From: Pelodera strongyloides
Taxonomy: Eukaryota; Nematoda; Chromadorea; Rhabditida; Rhabditidae
Direction of reading: 5' to 3'
Length of the DNA: 64,000 nucleotides
Assembly: GCA_036852015.1 (NCBI GenBank)
Contig: JAANDG010000003.1
Location: forward strand, 578,001-642,000
Every line of letters starts with the position of its first letter. Position 1 is the stretch's first letter. Made by a program: the position numbers and the translations under genes. This document shows, piece after piece, positions 1-12,700 of the stretch. Under the pieces are notes generated by a model, which did no database searches, had not been told where the DNA came from, and saw only the letters and a program-made list of their open reading frames with translations.

Positions 1-422
1 TGTTGGAATCGTATGCAATTTGCGTGTTGAGCACAATGGTGACATCATCGTCCACAGATCGCTTCTTTCTTCCTGATGCGGTTGTTGCGGGAGCAGCAGT
101 TGTTGCAGCTGGGCCAGCAGGATTCTTAGGGGCAGGTGGACAGGCAGACACCTAAACACTAAGGCTCAGGACTATCGGACTAGATCCGGTGTACTTTGAA
201 GCACCCCATAATTGTTCGAGCTTATGCCTAACGTAACCAGAAACACTTAGGAACACAGAGCAGACCAGCGGACTAACCAAACGGTATCTAAATTGTTGGT
301 GAAGATTCAAATGAAGAAATCATGCGTTCTTTTCTAATATAATAATTTGTATGTTTTATGAATTTTCTCACCGATTGCAGAACGGTGGCGCAGACGAGTG
401 CGATGATGATCTTGGTGTTCAT
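1..422 (-). CDS. Secreted-family gene A (5' part, cut by window start)
   Basis: Exon 1 is 422..372 (minus) and encodes a 17-residue signal peptide beginning MNTKIIIALVC. Its donor is GTGAGA. Exon 2 runs from 151 down to the window edge and encodes VSACPPAPKNPAGPA, an Ala/Thr-rich linker and the RKKRSVDDD processing region. Exons 3-5 lie outside the window. It is nearly identical to gene D. The ATG is chosen because the same context (TTCAAACATGAACACC) occurs in D and because a TATA box (466-474, minus) lies about 44 nt upstream. Function is unknown; a small secreted protein released by furin-type cleavage is an inference. Confidence 0.85.
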
Positions 423-732
423 GTTTGAAGTGTTTCTTCACATGTCCAATAGATTGACTGCGTCGTATTTATATCGAAGCTGGACGGTAAAGCAAACAAA
501 TCATAACATGATGGGATATATTACCGTTAAACATCTTTAGTCATGAGACATATTGGAAACACATATGGTTTAAGCTTATGGGAAATGATGTGTTTACATA
601 TAACAATGTGGACACATTTTTTGTTGTTAAAATAATGGTCACTTTATAATATGATTAATGTTTGCTTTGCGGATCGTTTAGTATAAATATTGGATGTGTA
701 GAATGTTGAATATTCCTAGAAAATCTTCAGCC
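423..732. promoter_or_regulatory. Bidirectional promoter between genes A and B
   Basis: This 310-bp spacer separates two divergent ATGs (422 minus, 733 plus). TATA-like boxes sit at 466-474 (minus) and 682-689 (plus), both about 44 nt before their ATG. The same spacer occurs inverted between C and D, including the sequences around TATGTAAACACATCATTTCCC and CATAAGCTTAAACCATATG. This indicates conserved shared control. A TGTTTAC/GTAAACA element resembles a forkhead-factor site (inference). Confidence 0.75.
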
Positions 733-3700
733 ATGAACACCAAGATTGTGCTCGTTCTTGTTTGCGCCGCAGTTCTTCAACTTGCATCGGTGAGCCCATA
801 AAGATAAAGTGTAAAAGATTATTTGATTAAAACCATGCGATTTTCATAACAGTGCGATTCGCATAAATATAGGTATTTGCAGGTGTTTCGACTAAAACCA
901 AAATGTTCTAGAACAATCAGCAGCATTCATAGCTTTTTCGTTTCATAGATTTTTGCATCATGGATTTTTTCGGTATTTTAATGTGTATACAGTACACTGT
1001 AGCCTAAACTATTATAAGTTGGGGCGTAGGTTCTATTACCCCAGCCTATGTTGTTGTGTTTCAATTCTTAAAATAAACCAACTAAAACATTAGTAAAATA
1101 TATTTATTAACCAAAACTAATGGGACTGACCTTTGTGTCCTCCTCAATGAACGTCTCAAACAACAACTGACTCTTGCAACACTTTCGTTGCAAGAGCTCG
1201 GAGGTTTCAGACATAATAGGCCACTCCCACAAACCAACAAACAAACTACGGAATACTAACAACAACTCTAAACAACTATGTAACTATTTAATATCCCTCT
1301 CCTTTTAAGAAGTGTCGACTCGACACTTAATACTAATTATTTCAAAAATAACTCAAAATATACTATACATAGTGAACAAATATGACATATAGGCAAATAG
1401 TGATTTCTTTTCACCAAATATTCAAATAATAAATGTGAAATGTTGTGGGAACCTAGATTGCAGGGTAATTTTGAGGAGCTGCACTTTGGTGTGCTCTAAT
1501 CTAAGCAAGCTCACTAATCTTGTATTGCACATAAATTCTTAAATAACATGTAGCTGCAACGTGGTTAGGGCGATTACAAATTTGACATGGAATATGTTTT
1601 CTTTTACAAATACCACGATGTCTTCTGGTACAAGTCTTACACGTTTCTTGATTCAATAAAAGTTCGGCGTTCAGCAACTGTGGGTATCTGGTCACAATTG
1701 TCTGACCAATGATGTCGACTGTGACAAAAATAACAAGGTGCATGTGCTGATCTAGTAGGAACAAAAAGCAAAACCAGCTGTTTGGCAATTTGCTGGTCAA
1801 GTTCCTCACTATACTGAATCAAACGTTCTTGTATCTTAACATCTGAAGTTGATTCGCGGATTGTCTCCAACAGTGAAACATCCAATCCATAATTTGATGC
1901 TTCTTGAATTGCAAATTGTTTCACTTCTTCAAAAGCTTCTGATGACATAACAGGAGACTCATGTGGTTGTTCAACTTCGTCTTGTGGCTCAACTTTGACG
2001 TGACGAAATATTTCCATGTCTTCTTCTTCTCTTAGAGCAATTTCATTTAATAACACGGACGAATCCATCTAAACAAATTTATGTATGCTTCAAATAGTAA
2101 AATTATTTAAAATAAATAAATAATCATTTTAATTAATAATTAAGTCATTCTAAATCATTCTGACTCTTCAGATTCCTCTAGGTTTTTATCACCTATAGCC
2201 TTTGTTTTAATTTCGTAATATGGCTTTATCTTATTTAGGTGAACCAAATGCTTCTTTCCAACATCATCTTCAAGCAAAACATTTGGCCATGTTAGCTTTT
2301 TAACGATAAACGGACCTTTCCATTGAAAATCTAACTTATTCTTTGGATTCTCTTTCTTTCATTAGAACCTTTTGTCCTATTTCTAAATCAAGACTTTTAA
2401 TGCCTTTCTGTTGGTCATATCGTATTTTCCTTTCCTTATGGGACATCTTAATTTGTTCCTCAACTTCTTCCCAAATAGTAGACAGATGTTTTGAAAGAAA
2501 ATCATAATAATTGTCTACTTCTGCATACTTCCAACGGGGAGTTGGATTTAAAATATCTTCTGGCACCATTGGCAAACGGCCAAATATTACTTCAAATGGT
2601 GCATGTTTTGTTGTTGATTGAGGAACGGAATTATAGGCAAAAACAACAAGGGGAACATACATGTCCCATTCATCTTTACTTCGTCTTAGGAAATTTGACA
2701 AAAGTTCTTCAATAGTCCGATTAAATCTTTCGACTTGCGAATTACTCATATGATGATAAGGCGTAGAAGTTTGATGTTCGATTTGCAAAAATTCACAAAT
2801 TTTTTCAAACACATCCGCAATGAAATTTCTACCCTGATCAGTAACTATTTGTTGAGGAAATCCATGTTTACAAATCAACTGTTCCATTACTGCTTTAGCA
2901 GTTGTATTCACAGTCTGATCAGGCAAAGGAATTGCTATGGCATATTTAGAAAATGAGTCTACCATAATTAAAACAACTCGATTACCTTCCGTTGTAAGGG
3001 GAAGTGGGCCCATGAAATCGAGATGTACTTTCTCAAAAGGTGAACTCACAGGGGTTACAATTCCTAATGGTTCTTTCCTTAGGTTCCCTTTGACTGTTTT
3101 TCGTTTTTGACAACTGTCACAAGTCTTAATGAGTTCTTCTGTATCATTGCTTATTCCTTCCCAAAAATACGCTTGTTTAATTCTTTCCGAAGTCTTTTTC
3201 GAACTCATATGGGCACTAAGATGTGGGTGCAAGTGAAAATAGGAGATAATATGAGGAATAAAGGGACAATATTTAGGAATTACGATTTGAGGATTATCAC
3301 CTTCTTTTTCAGGTTTTCTATACAAAATTGCGTTTTCCACCATATATAAATTCCATTTCTCACATTCTATTCCGTTACGTACTTGTAAGGCATGTATGGC
3401 ATCCTGTATCCATGAACACTCTTGTTGTAGTTTCCTTAACTCATTAGTTGAAGGTATGGCTGGATTTGGCATTAAATTTGGTTTGTTAGTTATTGCACTA
3501 ACATTAGTATCCATTTCTACTGGTGGATACCTACTCAAGGTATCAGCCACACTATTTAGCTTCCCAGGTCTGTATTCTATTTCAATGTTAAACTCCTGCA
3601 TCGAAATTTGGTACTTACTCAATCTACCTGTTAGATCCTTACGTTGCAAAATAGCACACAAAGGACGGTGGTCAGTAACAATACGAGTTTTTGAACCCCA

Positions 3701-6700
3701 AATGAATTGTTTAAAATTTTCGCATGCAGCGCATATTGCAAGACTTTCAATTTCAAGAGCTGCATAGTTTTGTTCTGTCTTGTTTAAACGACGACTAAAA
3801 TAACTTATCGGATGCAAATCTTTTCCTTCTCCTTGTAACAATACAGCAGCAATGGCCGTTCTTGATGCATCCGTTTCAATAATGTATGGCATTTCTGGGT
3901 GTGGCGCACTCAAAACAGGTGCTGTGATTAATGCTTTCTTTAGCGCTTGGAAAGCTTCATTACATGGCTCATCCCAAACAAATTTAACATCATTCTTTGT
4001 CAATTCATGCAAAGGAGTGGCTATTTTAGCATAATTCCGAATAAAACGTCGAAAGTAATTTGACATGCCAAGGAATGATCTTACATCAGTAACGTTTTTA
4101 GGTGTAGGAAATCTTTCAACTATCTTAGTCTTTTCTTGATCAACTGCTATCCCTTCTTTAGAAATAATAAATCCAAGGTATTTTACCTTGTCTCTACCAA
4201 AATAGGTCTTATCTAAACGAATTTTTAGACCATTCCTGACTAAAGTGTTCAACATTTCTTCAATATCTTTTAGATGCTGTTCAGTATCTTCTGACATGAT
4301 GATTATATCATCTAAATAAACCAAAAGTGTAGCTTGCATTTGTCTTTTGATCTCCTCCATTATCCTTTGAAACGTACCAGGCGCTCCACATAACCCCATT
4401 GGCATTCTAACAAATTCAAAAAGACCAATGTGAGTTCCAAAAGCAGTTTTAGTAATGTCAGACTCAGCCATTTCAGTTTGGAAATACGCTGATTGCAAAT
4501 CAGCAATTGTATAAATAGTCTTTCCAGCAGCAATATTAAGAATATCTGATATCCTTGGTAAAATGTACGTGGCTGGTCTTGTTACTTTGTTTACACCTCG
4601 ATAATCAACTGTGAAACGCCATGATTTACCATCTTTCTTCTTTACCAAGCAAACTGGACTACAAAATTCGGATTGGGATGGTCTAATAATCTTTTGGTCT
4701 AGCAACATTTTAACTTGTTCTTCAACGTCTTTTCGTTTTGCCAAAGGTATAGGATAATTCCTTTTCACTGGCATTTCTCCATACTTAAAAGGAATTTTAT
4801 GTCTAACGGTCCCTTTATACTGTCCAATTTTCCCATCACACCAAACAAAAGCTTGCTTATACAACAAAATTAATTTTTTCAAACGTTCTTGTTGTTCATC
4901 CGAGAAAATAGTACCTTCCAAAATAAGCTTTTCTTGCAAAAACTGGTCATCACGAACATCTCTCGGCCACTCAGGTAGTTTTTGTTCCCAATTAACTTCA
5001 GGTGATACATCAGCATTGCTCTTGACCTTATAAACACTATTAAAGTCATAGAGTGAATTAGAAATTACTTCAACATTTCCCACAACTGTTCCCTTTGGAA
5101 GTGTAATTTCTGCTTCTCCAAAATTAATAATCCTAATAGGTACACGGCTATCACTATCCGGGTTAGATAAAGTTTTGCCATAAATCAAAGAACTACCTTG
5201 GGGACTAATATTTCCTTCAAATAAAAGCACAGTATTACTAGGGCATTTAACTTCCGATGCACCAAACAATAAGTTGTCAGTCTTACCTGGAAAAGTTGTT
5301 TCATTTTCAAGTTTTACATTAAAAATAGCTCCATTTTGAAATCCACGTTCTCCTTTCTGTAGAATTTTAACTTTCTCAGTTCCCAACTGAATGTTCTTCA
5401 AATCAAGAACAATCTTGTCTCCTTTCTTCGTCAGCTTATTCATAACATCAACTCCAAGTAACATCGGGGCAGGACAAAAATTATCTGTAGAAACCAACAT
5501 TCTCGTAGAAATATGTTTTGTTCCAATACTTAGCAAAACATCAGTTTGTCCAAGAAAGTGTATTTGAGTTCCATTAGCTGCTGATGCTTCTTGATGCGTA
5601 GACAAAATTCGATCAAAGAATCCTAGTTGAATCGCTGTTGTCTGTTTACAATATGACAACTCTGCACCGGTATCAAACAAACTAACAACAGGCTTGCCAT
5701 CAATATGAATTGCAACATATATTCTTCCCAAGTCTGTCGAAGATACAATTGGAGCAAGTAATGCCAAAGACAATATAGGAATATACGAATAGAAATGTCC
5801 TTTAGCTTGCTCTGTATGTACTGGACTGACTGTACTCATTTCAAGTGCTTGTTCTGATGGGACTTGTTCTTCGACTGCATTAATATCCATTTTTGGAGCT
5901 AGGCTTTTAATACTGTCAGCAATGCCTTTTGTGGCTTTCCGTACGAACCAAATTTTGGTGTACAAAACGCACAATCCAACAACGAATAAAATACCAATTA
6001 GTGGCAAAATAATATAGAAAAATATCCATTTAGTCCAATTCCAAATAAAAGACAATGAATCCTTAATAACAATTACAGTCTTATCAATCGTTTCAATAAC
6101 AGTCTCTTTCATCTTCTCAACTCCAAAAGCAATATTATTAACAGTAATATTCGCAATTTCTTCAGTAGAATTATAAATGTCAGATCCTAGACTTTCCAAC
6201 CATTCAAGTGTAGGTTTTATAAACCTTGATGATCGTGGTGATGTTTTAGTCTTACTAACCATGCCTATCGAATCAATTTGTACTGGTTCTGAACCCTTTT
6301 TATTTCCATAGTACCATTTTCCATTTCTCTCTGTCAAAACAGTAGGTTTTTCATAGCATGGTACTTCCTTTGCAATCCGAATAATATCATTAGTATTTGG
6401 TACGACAAACAGTAACTGTTCTCCAATTTTAATAGGCCATTTATCATAACACTTATCTTGAAATTCAAAATCCGTGTGGATAGTCTCATCATTAACATCC
6501 AACTGTAAACACTTTCTCACAAGATATACTCCATTTCCCACGACACTTGTTGTAATGTCCTGAAGGTTTAATAAATCTCTCATCCCAGTAGTTGGATCTT
6601 GTTGTAGAAGTGCCAATTGTTTTTCAATAGTCATTCTCTGTTCGACACATCTTGTAAACATTGATAACATTGTCATCCACTGGACTTTTCGTACATCGTC

Positions 6701-9700
6701 TATTTTCCACAAATCGTGTGTTTGCTCACTAATAGTGCCTTCCTTATTGTCCATCCATTTCTTGAATTGAACTTTCAATTTCAATAGTTCTTCTCGAAAT
6801 AAAAGTTTTGCAGCTTGAATATCCGTTCGAAGTTCTTGCTTCATTTTAGAATTTTCCTCAAAATTCTGACGTAGCAGCACGAAATCTTCATTCAACTTCT
6901 CAACTTTTAGCAATAATACTTTTTGTTCATTAGAAAATGAATTGTTGTTTTTCATTTCTTCAAAACGTAATGAATCTTGAGTTGAACTGTTTAACAGAAT
7001 AAATATTTGTTTTTCTAATTCATCCAATTTCCGACGATCCACATCACCGTTCGCAGACAAGACTTTCAACTGAGTATCGTGTTCCAATTTCGTTGTATTC
7101 CACAAACGTTCAATATTAGCTTTCCACACTTGAATTTCTTGAAAATATTGACGAAGTGTCGATTCATTCAAATGAGTTGTAATGTTCAAAGTTGAATTGA
7201 ATTTTTGAAGATTATCGGAAATTTTTTCAACTTGATATTTCATTTTTCCAAAGATAATATACAAATCTTGAATCCAATCTTAATAATAATAATAATTTAT
7301 TACACCACAAAGGTGCGCACAAACATACATAATTAAGACAATAAATACAGTTAAGACAGAAAAACGGTACTAAGGGACATAAGGTACATGTGTAAAGGTA
7401 AGCGGAAATGCTGGGGCATCGAACAAAGGTAGTTAGCCGAGCACTGTAAACCCGGCAGCTGGACACTATCGTCACTTAAACAGTAGAAATATTATCAAGG
7501 TTCTGATTAGTATAATCAATACGAGTATACAATTCTTCAAGTTCACTATCCATTGCTTCAGAGAGTTTATCAACCGTCAAGGCTTCCTTAAGATCCTTCC
7601 TTATTCTTGATGTATGATTCAACTGCGTGTTACTTACATCATATTCTTTCTGAAGAGACCTTTTCCGACGCGTTTCCAATCCAGACTCGTTTTTTATTAA
7701 CATAAATAATCCATTTTGTAGTTTAACAGCATTGCCAAGACAATCTCTTTCTTCCTTTGTTAGGTCTTCCGTTGTCATCATTTCGATACTGTATATTTCA
7801 TTAAAGAATACCAAATGATCATATATCGTTGCTGTATGGACACTTTTCAACTGATCATAGAAGCACGTAGCTGAAATATGGAAAGGAGTGAATATAATAG
7901 TAGTTTTTCTTTCCATACATTCTCCTTCAGCCGTTATACATCCTTCCATACTTCCAAGATTCGACATTACCGTTGTTCCATCACTTGTGAAAACATATCC
8001 ATATTCCAACGAATATTGTTTTCTTTCTACGCAGTTTATTCCAAACCATGGAACAGACGTGACAACATTTAATTCAGTAATGTACTTATTAGGATTCATA
8101 GACATTTTTAGAATTTGTCCATCAATAAATTTAGTAGCCTCTGCCTGTCGACACTGTTCTGCAGGAACAATATCTGGTTCCAGTTTCTTAATTGAATCTC
8201 TTCTAAACATCTTAAGAAATCCTTCAGTACAAATTTCATATTTACTTTGCGTGCAGGCAAAACCAGGAACCTGATGCACGTGCCATTTTTTCCGAAGCAA
8301 ATCAATGTTGACTTGTCTTGGGTCATTATTCCAGTTTATCTCACAAACTGGTGGCACAGGAGGTAGAATAGTTTGAAGATTCGTCGTAACTGAACAATCA
8401 TTTAGATGTATCAGTTTTGAAGAGGTTATTCCAAATAAACAGATCAGAGTAGCCAAAAATAGGAATTGTTTTGTACAAGACAAGCCATTTATATAAGACG
8501 TAGACGAAGAGCTCGGAGTTTGATTAATATCAGTTTCAGCATTGCGAACAGAAAATATTCCATTACTTTGCCCTCTAAAACTATTTCGAGGATACCCACG
8601 CATTCCACGTGAAAACCCTCGGAAAGATGCACCTCTCATACCTCTGAATCCAGTATTTCCACGATTAGGAGTATTACCACGAAAATCGTATCTCCACGGT
8701 CTCCATGGAGGGAAACGATTTCCTCGCCTAGTCATCATACCACGTCCTCTACTAAATCGATTAAAAGTGTTTCGTTCAACCTCATTCACTTTCTGTTCTA
8801 ATGCACTTACTTTAGACTCAATTGCTACTGCTGCGACCTTCTCCGTAATTGCTGAAATTGTATCATTTTCCTCATCAAGCAAAAGTTCCTCCCTTTCGGC
8901 ATTTCGAATGGCATGTTCAAGCGTCGTTGGAGCTTGACGTCGAACATTAGCCTTGATCTTTGTTGGTAATTTAGTTATAAAACATGTTCGTGTTTCAATT
9001 TCCACCTCAGGTTCTTGTAAATGTGGATGAGCGGCACGAACAAGACCTTTGATTCGCTTAGCAAAATCCCGAAAAGTTTCATTTTTCATTCTCATTACCT
9101 TTTCGAGTAGGTCACGCGCTCTCTCAATATGAGCTAAATCATGCAATGAGGCTGAAAATGCATACAAAAAATCTTCAAACTTATCCCCTTGACGAATTTC
9201 TTGTGGTAACGACAAATATTTATCGAGGGCACGGCCTTTCAAAAACAATGGGAACAACCTGATGGCCTCTCTCTCACTCACATCAAGTGCATTCAAAATA
9301 ACATAAATCTTATTAAGGAATTCAGAAAAATCTTCACCTGCATTACCTTCAAAATAGACAGGTGGTGCTTTATCAATTAGAGCAGATAATCTGAGGTTAG
9401 CAATGTGATCCATAGTGAATACATAACACAGCAATAATAATTTAAAAAAAAAACTAACCTCAATATATGTAGAGATGGATTAACTTGATATATCGGTATC
9501 TTAAAGGGACAGACCCATCAAAGTAAACCTATATTTACGATTTCGTCTTAATTTTTATTAAAAGTGTTTATTACAATATATGCAAACCAAATTTTATCGA
9601 CATTCACCCCGGGGAACTTTTTCCGACGAGCGCATCCACAAATGTATACCGTTGCCTGGCCCTTCCTCTCGTTGTCTATCCGCTCTGGTTGTCTGCTCTC

Positions 9701-12700
9701 TCGGTTTTTTCCCTGGCACCTCTTTATTGAGCATACTCTCTCATGCGTAATTTTGTAGACTGTGTTATAAAATACGAGAAGTAAAAGAATTATTGGGACT
9801 AAATTGCTGCAAATACGGTACCCTTATGAGTTGGACTCGTCGTAAAAAAGTTCCCCGGGGTGAATGCGAATAAAAATTAGTGTGTATATATTGTAATAAA
9901 CGCTGCTAATAAAAATAACATGAAATCGTAAATATGTGTTTATTTTGATGGGCCTGTCCCTTTAAATAATACCGAATTATCTGCAATTATACCTATTAGT
10001 ATGTCAATATCACCTATATATCACAATGTTACTCATTCAAACTAAAAATATATTTCCAATAGTGAAACAAATTAACAAAAGTAACCAATCGACAAGAAAA
10101 GTCAGGCAGCGGAGAGGGTATATATATACTTGAGGAAGTAGGACACTACGGTACATGGGCGGTACCTACCTAGATTTCAAAACATAGCTTCTAAAATTAG
10201 CAGTATAATTTATTACCTTATTTTTTTCGAAGGCTATTTCATTATTCACAAATGGTCGTTTCGTAATCTTCCAGAAGAATTCTAACTCATGATTAGGATA
10301 TTCTTAGCTTCAGAATCACAAGGGTTTTTACGAAATATTACCTATCATTTACGAAATATCACCATATGGTCACTTCACCTAAGCCAATATTGCTAAAACA
10401 ACGTAAATAGTGGTCACTTGCTTCACTTGTTTGCACTGGCAATCATTTATCATTGCTGCAGGCAATTGCAATATCATCAACGCAATGAATGTTTACACCT
10501 ACAAGTGATTAATTACTCATTTTTGTATCAAAAATACGATCAGAAAACATATGCAACCTTCAAAAGAAAAGCATAGATAATAAAGTCTTTCTTATTTAAA
10601 ATATACTCATGACCATACGAACTTACCCGGAGTACTCTCTGGTTTATTTCTTTTACAAAACATGCCTAGGCTTTATCATTTTATTACTCATTATTATCAT
10701 TTACTTAAGGCGTCCCCTAAGTAACCGGCCCAATTTTCAAGGATACACGTCCTATGGTGGAGTACGGAGAGGTCTCATTACTTTATTATGCAAGCTTGCT
10801 CAAAACCTTCCACATCATATAATTATTCGCATAGTGTTTAGCCGGAAACACTGCCATAAAAATGGATCTTTTTGCATTTTCGCTTCAATAAATAACAGCA
10901 ATAGGTACTCCAAACATGGACAACGCAAGTTGACCTCTCTCTCTATCTCTTTCATTTTAACCAGCAAGGTAAGTTTCCATTCTTTCAACATTTACTTTAA
11001 TCTGCATAACTTAAATTACTATCTAGAAACTACCTACAGTTATGCATATTATTATTATGGTCACGGTTTCGTAATATAAATCCTTAATTAATTCTAACAA
11101 ATTTCAAATAAATTAAGTTACAACAGACCAATCACGCGTGCACTCGTTTCGGTCTGTATTATATCTATTATTTTAGGAAACATCGCAAACCATATTTAAC
11201 GTTGTAAATCATATACTAGTTAAGTTAGTGAATCACTAAAATTAGTTTTCTAACTAGATAAATATTATATAAATTATTACTGTCTTCCACAAAAGACATC
11301 TACCGCATGGTCGCCATATAAGTTGGGGCGTAGGTTCTATTACCCCAGCCTATGTTGTTGTGTTTCAATTCTTAAAATAAACCAACTAAAACATTAGTAA
11401 AATATATTTATTAACCAAAACTAATGGGACTGACCTTTGTGTCCTCCTCAATGAACGTCTCAAACAACAACTGACTCTTGCAACACTTTCGTTGCAAGAG
11501 CTCGGAGGTTTCAGACATAATAGGCCACTCCCACAAACCAACAAACAAACTACGGAATACTAACAACAACTCTAAACAACTATGTAACTATTTAATACTA
11601 TTATAGTTTGTAGCTGTACATCCAACTCTGATATCTTAGGTGTCAGGATGTCCACCAGCTCCTAAGAATCCTGCTGGCCCTGCAGCAACAACTGCTGCTC
11701 CCGCAACAACCGTAGCAGGAAGAAAGAAGCGATCTGTGGACGATGACGTCACCATTGTGCTCAACACGCAAATTGCATACGATTCCAATACGAGCATCCA
11801 GTTCCTCGACAATCTTTCACTGAAAGTATGAAGCCTTAGTAACGTTCAATCCCTAGGCCCTAGAATAGGTAGATGAGTAAGTAGCCCTGACGCGGCCTCA
11901 GCTCTGTTATCGGAAAAAGCAAACGTAACATATGATGCAGTGTAATCTAAACTGATGTAAAACTGACTAAAACAATTAACCATGAAACCAAACCCCACAA
12001 GAAAGTCCGACGGAAGCCTTTGTACAACATCGTCAAATGAAAAAAATTCAATTAGAGTTTCATTTTAGCTGAAGGAATTCGCCAAGAAGCAGAATATTGA
12101 CGGCTCCAAGGCCGGACCCGTGGCCAAGAGTGTGAGTTTTGTTAGTTTATGGCCTTTATGGGGTTTCCAAGTATCCCAAAAATTCGGAGTGCTTCTGTCA
12201 ATACTACCGTATTTCTGCACGAAACTTGCATATATAGTATGAAAAAATAAAAATATTCTCGTGTAATTCCAAAATACTGTAACTTTTCACCATACTTGGA
12301 AACCCCATTATTTCTTAGTTGATCCTCTCATTGTCAAGTGAACACAGTGTGAAATCTAGCCAAGTGTGAAAAACTTCAAAACCAAGGATGTATGCCTTCA
12401 TATTCTTTTGACTTCATGTTTCCAATTTTTTCGTGTAAGATTGAGTGCAAAAACCGCACTAGTATTCAACAGTGGACATCACAACTCACAACCGTAGATC
12501 TTAATATCCTAAAGTTTTATCGCAGAAAAATTGGCGATAAAATTTGTTGAGCCTGATCCGCTAATGAGCATCACTTCTCAGGTCAGCAACATCGGTGGTC
12601 ATTTCGCAGCAAATATCGTCGTCTCAAAGGCTGCAGACAACTGCGAAAGCATTCAGAAATTCGTAGCTGCGGCAATTGACCAGATTCCCGAGGTGAGAAG

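Larger units (their letters stand above)
1013..11597 (-). mobile_element. Complete Ty3/gypsy-type LTR retroelement with Env-like region
   Basis: Two 281-bp LTRs, identical by eye, bound a 10,585-bp element flanked by a 4-bp duplication CTAT (1009-1012 and 11598-11601). On the minus strand the order is: LTR, primer-binding site, leader with a nested MITE, Gag, Env-like region, protease-RT-RNaseH-integrase, zinc-knuckle ORF, polypurine tract, LTR. LTR termini are TATTA..TTATA on the minus strand rather than TG..CA. Identical LTRs indicate recent insertion. It lies antisense in intron 1 of gene B. The coding frames show two interruptions (about 7265-7475 and about 1650), so this copy may be defective or may use recoding or splicing. 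Confidence 0.93.

Noticed and set aside
10609..11079. 156-codon plus-strand ORF in the LTR-element leader
   Set aside because: Opposite strand to the element, no motif, composition follows AT-rich background.
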